DNA from: Blastocystis sp. Blastoise
Lineage: Eukaryota; Sar; Bigyra; Opalinata; Blastocystidae
Assembly: GCA_039096225.1 (NCBI GenBank)
Contig: JBBPEB010000020.1
Coordinates: 62,001-126,000, forward strand
Direction: 5' to 3'
Length of the DNA stretch: 64,000 nucleotides
The notes beneath the pieces are model-generated. The model was not told the DNA's origin, searched no databases, and saw only the letters and a program-made list of their open reading frames with translations. The translations under genes were made by a program, and so were the position numbers. Shown here piece after piece: positions 54,936 through 64,000 of this stretch (positions within the stretch are counted from its first letter, which is position 1; each line of letters starts with the position of its first letter).

Positions 54936-56685
54936 TTATTCTACCTATATTTTTAATTATATAAATATATATATTACAATAATTTGATTATTTATAAAAA
55001 TAGTTTGTGTTGTTAATCAATTAAAAGGATGATAAAATTATTATTGTTTTTTTAAATACAATAATATGAATTAATTGATTCAATATTTATAGCGATACAT
55101 TAATAAAATTTTGAATAGAATAATATATATATTATTAGTGTTTTGACTGTTGATTCGTGAATATAATTCATACAACTGTTCCAATAATATCCAGTGATAA
55201 AGAAAAACTAGCTAAATGATTTATTTATACAGAATTACTTAACAGATAATGTTATATTATAAGGATTATTCTATCAAAATATCTATAAAACATATACAAA
55301 GTAGATTTATCAAAAAGAAATCCAAAATGATCTAAAATAGTTGAAGAAAGCATAAATATCTAATTCTGATTCTCTAGAATGATACTCAAGACAATGTAAT
55401 AAATATTTGGTATGCTAGATTCATAAATATCAACATTCATGAAAAGAAATTATTAAATTACTATCTACGAAACGATTCTAACTATTTGATAATAATCAGT
55501 AGCATATATATTCATTGAACAATAGATAATCATACTAAAATATACTAAACGAGTTGTAAGAAATTGAAAAAAAGAAGGTTAAATTATAAATGATATAAAT
55601 ACATAGGTAGACAAGTGTTACATGAGTATTTTCTGAGAATAATAAAAAAGTGAAAATATATATTACACCTTACAAACAATTATCTAAAAAATCAGTTTAA
55701 ACCATTTTCAGAGTATTGCTGATTTTTATTATTCAATTTTTTTTTAAGATGTCTTTAATAATTTATATTGTTTAATTAATGATTAATTATCCATTATTCA
55801 TGCTGAACCTGTAATTTTCTGTATCTGTGATACAAATTATCAATCTTATTTCAAGTAATTCGCATTTTTTATCTTTGATCACGCTAGTTATTGCTCTCAG
55901 AATAATTAATAATCATTTAAAATATTGTTTTAATAATAAGAGAATTGATTATTCAATAAAATAATGTATTTTTTAGTTCTGTTTGAGAATAAAACGTTTT
56001 TATTTTCCACGAAACTATTCGCATGTGTCTTGGCATATATCATATTTACTCATACATGATAAATTAAAATGTTCATAACCCATTATAAACCACAAATTAT
56101 TTCAACACAGCTCTTTTATTATTCATAATTATGTAATCAAGAAGATACAAAAAGCTCATAATCCTACCAAATGCATACTTTTAGTTCTATTCAACAAAAA
56201 ACACAGAGTAGCATAAAATCTCCTTATAACGCTGCTGTTTTCAATCAAATAAAGGTTAACTACTATAAGAAAGTAATTAACTTATTTTTTATTATACACA
56301 AATACAACAAACTCAATGATTATTTAAATAAACAAAAGAAAACAAACCAAAATATATTTTTTAAAATAAAATCAAAATACCCGTAAAAATATACACAAAT
56401 GTAGGTATCAATTTAAAAATATCCGTGAATATAAAACAAAAGAGACTCATCTTTATATGAATCAAAATGTTTCATTTTTGTAAAATAGGAATCGCCAATC
56501 AAGTGGTCAATATCTATGAAACAACCAATAATATTCCGTTTATTATGGTTCCAAAATGTTTGCTCTGATGGACGCATCGGTATACTCCATATAATAGAAC
56601 AATCAGGACATTTATGTAATCCACAGGTTACATATGAATTTTAAAAATATTTTATTTAAAAATTAAAAAAGAGTTGTTTTTATAG
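54936..56685. other. 1.75 kb intergenic region
   Basis: AT-rich DNA between Sel1 gene 2 and the second surface-protein gene. A 71-codon frame at 56171-56386 is Lys/Asn-rich and not convincing. No RNA gene seen. Confidence 0.5.
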
Positions 56686-59600
56686 ATGAAAGTATCAATA
56701 ATTATCTTCTATTGCTTGATTGCACTTCATTGTATGTTTATTAGCTTGTCTTTCTTGAACTGAAATGGAATTATTGTTTCTAATTATTATGCTATTTAGG
56801 TGTTCAAGCTTGCTCTAGTAATGAACATGAGCTTATTGTTCAGAGAACTTATATGAAGAATGCTGGTGAAATCATTCAACTTTATTCTGGCGAATCTACT
56901 AATTTAAGAAATAGTCTTGTTTTCTATGATGAATCTATTGATTCTCAAGACTCTGTAGTTGATTACAAAGTCTGCTTAGATGGAAACACCAATTATAGTC
57001 TTGAACTATCTTCAATGTATATTATTTTTGTTAATAAATATTTTTTTGTAGGAATTCTTCTGCTTGGATTGATGGCTCTTTTGTTAGTTTGATGTATAAT
57101 AAAATAATTCTCGTCAACTCTCGTGTAAATGCTGATGACAATGGAAAGAAAATCATTAAGTTTAATTGTATATTTTATTTAATAATATATATATATATAT
57201 ATATTATTTATATAGTATCTTCTCTCCTTTCTTCAAGAATGAATTGGAAATATTCCACTACTGTTGATGCTTTTTCTTGGAAGGAAAATAAGATAGAAGA
57301 ATGGGGTGAAGACTATAAGAATAAAGAAATAAAGAATGCTGGCTATAGTGTTTATTTTAGAAAGGATATAACTGTAGATAACTATTTTACTATTCTTCAG
57401 TTAGCTGTTCAAAGTCAAAGTGAATTTATTGTTTATGTAAATGGAATTCAAGTGTATACTTATTTATTACCTGAATCCTCAAACACCACTCAATATACTC
57501 CTTCTCAATCTCTTGAAGATGTTTCTACTTATAAACAGTATATATAATATATATTATTGATTTCTATATAAATATTTCTATAGTATTATCGTTCCAAAAG
57601 AATTACTTACTTCCTCTGTTTCTCTTACTACATTGAAAATAGCTATAGAATTACATACTACTGCTGATCATTCTGAACTTCTTTCTTCTTTTGATATTCT
57701 TACTTATATTACGAATTCTAAAGGTATATACATATATAAATATATTAATAGTATATGCTTTATAGATTCTATGGATACCCTCTCTATGATTGCCTCTCGA
57801 AAACTACAGGATATTCTTCCTACATACACTATGTATGCCTTTTTCAATGGTAAAATTATTGATTTCTCTTCAATAATATATTCTTCATTATCGAATTGTA
57901 ATATATCTCCTGACTTACCTACTGGTTTATTTTTATCTTCTAATGGTATTCTTTCTGGTACTCCTAAAGAAGTTGTAAATACTCAATATACTCTTTCTTA
58001 TAATTATGATATATATGGTAGTTCTTCCGGTAAATATGCATTTAATCTTCAAATATTATGTTATCCAGATATTTGTGCACATATACGTATTAATAGAATC
58101 ACAACAGCTTCTGCTTCTTATGAAAAAGTAATTATTAAATCAGAAGATGGAAATGAGATAGCTACATTAATTCAAGATAATGATTTGAATCAAAATTATG
58201 ATTATTATGGTCCTGTAGGTATCTGGTCTTTTGAATTATCATCAAGTAATAATAAAATTTGGAATACACATTCATATATGATTATTTCTAGAATAGATGA
58301 TATAAATAATAATGTAATAAATATAACAAAAATGAAAATTATGAATAAGACTCCTGAAATTCATTACGTTAATACTTTTTACTCCATATTAATGAAATCT
58401 CAATGGAAATATAATACTTATGATTCTATACCTACAGAATGGTATGGATCTTCTATTGATGATTCTACTTGGTCTACTACTAATGGTGGTACTGTTATTA
58501 CTCCTACTGATACGAATCAATATTTTGTATTCCGTAAAACTATTAATATTCCTTCTATTACTAATCAAAAAGGTTTTATATTAAGTTATAAATCATTATC
58601 TAATACAAAAATTTATATAAATGATCATTTAGTAGCAGTGGATGGATTTTTATATAATTATCAATCATCAACAACTTCTTCTACATATATACAGCAAACA
58701 TCAACAGGTCCTCTTTCTGTTTTTGATCAATTAAATTCTATTACTATTTCTGTATTAATATTTGATAAGAATCATGATATAAATATATATTTTGATGCAT
58801 CTCTTCTTATGTTTGTTGATTCTAGTCTTCCTGTATATGCTGAATTCTCTATTTCTAGTAATGCAAGAACAACCGTTAATCCTACTGATATCATAGATTT
58901 TGATAGTTCAACTTATGGTATATTTAACACTGTTACTGGAAGGAATCTTGAATTGTTATTATATACTACTGATGGATATAAGAATATTACTAGATATTGT
59001 ATAACTTATGGGGATGATTATTATTATGCACCTACTGCTTGGTATGTAGAATCTATTTATGAGGTATATAAAACAAATCTTCATTCTACAGTGAATTCTG
59101 CATTCAGTTCTTCTTTTGAATCTAAAAGACAATGTTTCTTCTTATCAAATGTTAATTATTCTATTAATAAACTACAATTCATATTTACAAATAGTAATAC
59201 AAAGAAAAATACTAATAATTATTATATTAGTGAAATTGAATATTTTGTAGATGATTTAGTACCAGAATCTTTACCTTCTTTTTCTCTTTCTTCTAATCCA
59301 TCTATTGTATATGATAATACTACAATCGCTGTTTCTATTACAAATTTTGAATATTATAAAGATTTTATTATTACTCCATCTCTTCCTGATGGAATTTCAT
59401 TAGATATAAACTCAGGATTAATTTATGGTATTATTCATGGAACAGAAGGAACTACAGAGTATAGGATTACTGGTATTTCTATTTTAGATACAACACAAAC
59501 AACTATATTTACAATTCAAATAAAATCATGTTTATTTCCAAAGACACTTGTGAATATACAATTAGATTTTACAACAGATGACAATACAGTTACAATGAGT

Positions 59601-61817
59601 AATGTTAATGAAGGTATTTTTAGTCATCCTATATATAATCTTGGTTTAATACATTCTGAAGAATATATTAGTTGCTTAAATCCAAATCAATATACATTGA
59701 AATATTCAGGAACTATCTCTAGTAATAAACTAAAATCATCTATTTATATTAATAATAAATATTTTGGATATTTAGAATTTGGACAAACAATGTATTTATC
59801 TTTTAAACAATTTGTTGACTCTTCTAAGATGCCTATTGTTTATTCTTATGATAATATAACTCCTCCTAAACATTGGAATACTAATCTATTTAATGATAAT
59901 ATATGGTCTACTGTTCCTTCTTCTTCTTCTCTTCCTGATGTTCCTGAAGATAGCATTACTCAATATTATAGAATACATTATACTATAGAGAATATACCAA
60001 CTAATATAAATAGATTTGATATAAATATATCTACATATGCAGGAATGATACTGTATATAAATGGAATAGAAATAAGAAGATTTAATATGATTAATAGTGA
60101 TTCTATCAATTATAATACATTAGCTACTTCTGAATATACTGAATATAAATCAATTAGGTCCATTATAAGTGTATTTATGAATCCTAAAATACTTTTTATA
60201 GGTGATAATATTATAGCTATTGAAATACACAAACAAAATACTATTATTCAACCATCTAATGGCTTTTATATATCATTAGACTTTTTAATAAATAATGATT
60301 CTCCTACAATAAATGGAGAATGGTCTTTAAATGGTATAATAGATGAAGATTATCCTTTAAGTGATATTACTGATGGTATAGCAGGTAGTTATGTTTTAGC
60401 AAGTCGTAATTGTGTTGATAGTATTTTTAAATATACTATTTCTAATGATATTCTGATTACATATAATCATTATCAAGTACTTGCAGATAATAATTATTAT
60501 CAATCTTATATTCCTATATCCTTTAAGATAGAAGCATCAAATGATAATTGGAATACATTTGTAGAATTAGATGAAATAAATGATCAAGATCCTGAATATT
60601 ATAATTTAAATAAAGAAATTAATAATAAAGAAATTTATTCTTCTTATCGTCTTTATGTAACAAAATGTGGTGAAGATATTTATGGTTTTGCTGATGGAGA
60701 AATGGTATGTTTAAATGAACTTAATTTTAGTTATATAAATCCTAATTCATGTAAAATAAATGGATGGTCTTATGCATTATTCAATGAATATTCATATAAA
60801 ATATGTCCTCAAGGTTATACTAGTAATACTAAACGTTTATGTACTTCTAATGGGTTACATACTATAGAAGGAGATGATATATGTATATCTATTATACCTT
60901 CAGAAATTCATTTCCAAAATACACATATTATTATGTTTGTGAATCATGAATATGAGCAATATTATACTACTGATGCTAATAATGTTATTTTTTCTATTAC
61001 TCCTTCTCTTCCTGAAGGCATTACAATAGATACTACATCTAAAAAACTCTATGGTACTCCTACTACTGTTTCTACTACTACTACATATAGTTTATCTTTT
61101 ATAAATAAAGATAATATTGAAACAACTTATGAAATTGATATATCAATTGAAGAAAATATTTGTGAATCTGATGGAATATGGCCTCAAACTAAAATGTTAG
61201 CATATGCCTATAGTTCAACATGTCCTATTGGATATGATGGTTTTGTTAAAAGATATTGTAATAATATGGGTGAATGGGAAGAACCTAATACTAGTGAATG
61301 TATATTTAGTTCTATTCCTTGTACTGGTACTACTTATTATAATGGTAATGAATGTGTAGAGTGTATAAATGGTTATGTAACTTCATTAAATGGTAATAAT
61401 ATAAAATGTACTCCTTGTTATGATAATGAATATGTATATAAGAATCAATGTATTTCTAAGGATGCTATTTGTACTACGAGTACTATTGATTCTTCTATAT
61501 ATCCTGAAACTAAAGTTGGAATGATTGCAGTTGTCAATTGTACTAATGAAAATCAATATGGTTATTATCATATATTATGTGATTATATAAATAATACACC
61601 TACTTGGTCAACTAATATCAATAAAGATCTTTGTTATTCTCGACCTGTTTCTATTCCTGGTAAAGCTTTAGAATCATTAGATTATTCTATGCAACTTAAG
61701 ACAACTATTGATGATATTTATTCTTTATTAGAATCTTTAGCTAGAACATTTATTCATACTTATAAATATCAACTTACAGATCTTCTTCTTACTACAAACT
61801 ATACAACTAACGATGAA

Positions 61818-61857
<40 letters not shown>

Positions 61858-62527
61858 TCTCTTTATATTATATTATATATAGTCTATAAATTCTCTTCTT
61901 CTTCATGTATATTATGGTTCAAATATAGATTTTTATTCTACTTATTCTTTTTCAAAACCACAATTATATATTAATACTATTACTTCATCACCTACTTCTC
62001 TATTTTATCCTGAATCATCACTTACAAATAGTATTACTACTAAAAATGAAGGAGACTGTCAATATACAGATTATTCTGCACATGTTTCATTAAATAGTTA
62101 TCATTCTTATGCTAATAATGATAATTCATATTCTTTTACCTATTTTTGTAAGCTACAAGGACTAGATTATTCATTAATATCTGTCTTAACAAGAAATCAG
62201 CAATCAACTCAAGGAAACACAATAAGCATATTGTTCTTTGGTATTAATTCTTCATGGATTAATCCTGATACATTTATTACTCTATATAGATCTATATTAA
62301 TATCTATAACTTCTCCTATCACTAAATTACAATTAAATGATATATCTTCAAGCATAGATCCTGTAGATCAATATATTGTAATTAATTTTAAAGTTTTATT
62401 CCCTAAAGAAATTCTTGATAATAATTTGCCCATAACTCTGGTAGATACAACATTATTAAAAGAATTACTCTCTAAGAGAATTCAATTCAAATATGATAGT
62501 ATTATATGTATGATGTTCTCTGGTTAA
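56686..62527 (+). CDS. large modular cell-surface protein 2, paralogue of the 34431 gene
   Basis: Seven exons: 56686-56731, 56800-57016, 57052-57167, 57216-57537, 57584-57723, 57766-61817 and 61883-62527. They sum to 5,538 bases, giving 1,845 residues. The signal peptide MKVSIIIFYCLIALHCVQAC is split by an intron, as in the first paralogue. Jelly-roll-like blocks (WNTNLFNDNIWSTV, AGMILYINGIEIRRF) and He_PIG modules (LPTGLFLSSNGILSGTP near residue 329, LPDGISLDINSGLIYG near 819, LPEGITIDTTSKKLYGTP near 1360) are clear. A HormR-like unit (CESDGIWPQ ... W) and an EGF-like cysteine cluster (61,310-61,480) follow. The model has no membrane helix: it stops at GGTTAA. A GTTAAT donor just before the stop and a TATAG acceptor at about 62,570 would instead add a short hydrophobic tail, VYISIIYSFIYNY, so membrane anchoring remains open. 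It is probably secreted or surface-bound; the ligand is unknown. Confidence 0.87.
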
Positions 62528-64000
62528 TATAAATATTTATTAAATATTATATCCAAATTTTATTATTATAGCTGTATATATTTCTATTATATATAGTTTT
62601 ATATATAACTATTAATATATATAACTATTAATATTATTGATAATTGAATAATTTCTATACATATTTTTTTCCTTTATTTATCTTTTTATTTATTTATTTA
62701 TTTTATATAATACAAATTAAATAATTTTTCATTTATAATTATAAATGACAATTGAATAACATTCTTAATTAAATGTCTAGTCATTTATATATATATATTT
62801 TTTTAAAGTTATTTTTATCATCATTTATCTACTATTTATAATTAATATATCTGATTCATGTTTTGTTAAAATATAAAAATTTTTATTTCAATATATACGT
62901 TTTCTTGAAGAAATGTTTTTTTGAAGAAATATTCATTTTTTAGTATCCTTTTTTATATGTCACTCTATATGTTTATATAAATTCTCCTTTTTTATGATAA
63001 TAACACCTGGAATTCATGTATATTCTTATACTTATGTCTGTTTTTGAAATTAATTTAATTATTGATATTAGTATTTATTATTAACATATATTATTATCAA
63101 TATACATTCCGAAACATAATATACATAAACACTATTGTTATCGTACTTATTACTATGTTCTATAGTACATTAATTTTATTATATATGTTATTTGTTTTCT
63201 TTCTTCATACTTCATTCTTATCAACCCAAATACAATATTTTTTTAATATTTTATAATTTTTAGAATCACTTCATGTTTTTATATATCTTTTTATTATATA
63301 TATATAATTACTAATAAAATATATTTATCCTTTATAATTGTTAAATATTAGTTCATATACATGTTGTTTTGTTATTATAATTTATATGACACAAGACCTT
63401 TTAACAAATCAATTGGATTCCTTCTATATGCTACATATATTATTAGCGAACACTTTAAAACCATTTTTTAAAAATAAATAATTGTAACATATATAATATA
63501 ATATCAAATAAAATTTTAATTTCATAGTTATTTACTATAATCAACGAGAATAGTAACTTTTAATGTCTTGTGATTTTTACTATTTAAAAAATGAAAATAT
63601 ATTTCTATCTCGATTTAATATGAATGAATATTTGTTCATAAAATGTGACTACCAAAAATAGAATAAGTGTCACAAATTGTTATGACATTTGTTGCACAGA
63701 CAAAATTGGCATCAAGAAAGAAACTGTTAACAACAAAATATGTAAAAATGTTTTATATTGAAAAAGTTGTATAATAACAATGAATCAATTAGAATTTGGG
63801 AGAATAGAGAATATATTCTATATATAAATAAATGAATAGATATATTATATGTAGTTCGTTTGATATCTTCATACTTTAAAATATTAATTGATATAACATT
63901 TATAATAATCAATAAATTCAATAAAGTTTATATTTGTATAATAATAGGAAAGAGGATGTATTTCATAATATGCATTCATTAATTATTATATTAAAAGGAA
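62528..64000. other. gene-free right end of the window
   Basis: About 1.47 kb downstream of the surface-protein gene. Short frames at 63062-63256 and 63727-63921 are hydrophobic AT-rich chance frames. No gene or RNA seen. Confidence 0.5.

Overview
The window is nuclear DNA of a very AT-rich, intron-rich protist. The evidence is short AT-rich spliceosomal introns (usual donor GTATAT, acceptor TATAG), long AAT/ATT and TA microsatellites in introns and exons, poly-asparagine tracts, and purely eukaryotic genes. I cannot name the genus from sequence alone. All firmly placed stop codons are TAA and the standard code fits. Twelve genes and one partial gene were built by joining exons by eye; for nine of the multi-exon models the summed exon length is a multiple of three.

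Layout: 0-3 kb, the 3' end of an unknown gene and a minus-strand Sel1-repeat gene. 4-12.4 kb, two minus-strand genes: THOC2 (THO/TREX mRNA export) and a phosducin-like protein (PDCL3/PLP2, a chaperonin co-factor) that carries a U12-type AT-AC intron. 14.2-15.6 kb, an intronless beta-tubulin gene. 16.2-28.1 kb, three minus-strand genes: a bZIP factor, a CHK2/RAD53-type FHA-kinase with a very large Asn-rich tail, and the rRNA methyltransferase NSUN5/RCM1. 28.2-31.0 kb, a gene-free 2.8 kb block bounded by 46-bp inverted repeats. 31.3-33.6 kb, an unrecognised minus-strand gene. 34.4-43.0 kb, a 2,423-residue cell-surface protein with a signal peptide, putative-Ig (He_PIG) modules, hormone-receptor-like cysteine modules and one membrane segment. 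43.8-47.4 kb, divergent PP4 catalytic subunit and BTB-TLDc genes. 47.9-52.7 kb, a rapidly evolving BTB-like gene with an in-frame TAG. 52.9-54.9 kb, a second Sel1 gene. 56.7-62.5 kb, a 1,845-residue paralogue of the surface protein. The rest is gene-poor AT-rich DNA.

The strongest unexpected observations are: (1) a U12-type AT-AC intron whose removal restores an exact alignment with PDCL3; (2) an orthologous-position intron in both Sel1 paralogues with no GT donor; (3) a GC-rich near-palindrome, ATTCCCRYGGTTAT, scattered in both strands, several reading frames and introns, together with many CACGTG sites, abundant in one surface-protein gene and absent from its paralogue; and (4) the inverted-repeat-bounded block at 28.2-31.0 kb.

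The genes do not form one pathway. They are a mix of housekeeping functions (mRNA export, rRNA methylation, tubulin folding and tubulin itself, DNA-damage and phosphatase signalling) and lineage-specific surface and scaffold proteins. Two families (Sel1 and surface protein) are each present twice within the window, which points to local duplication.
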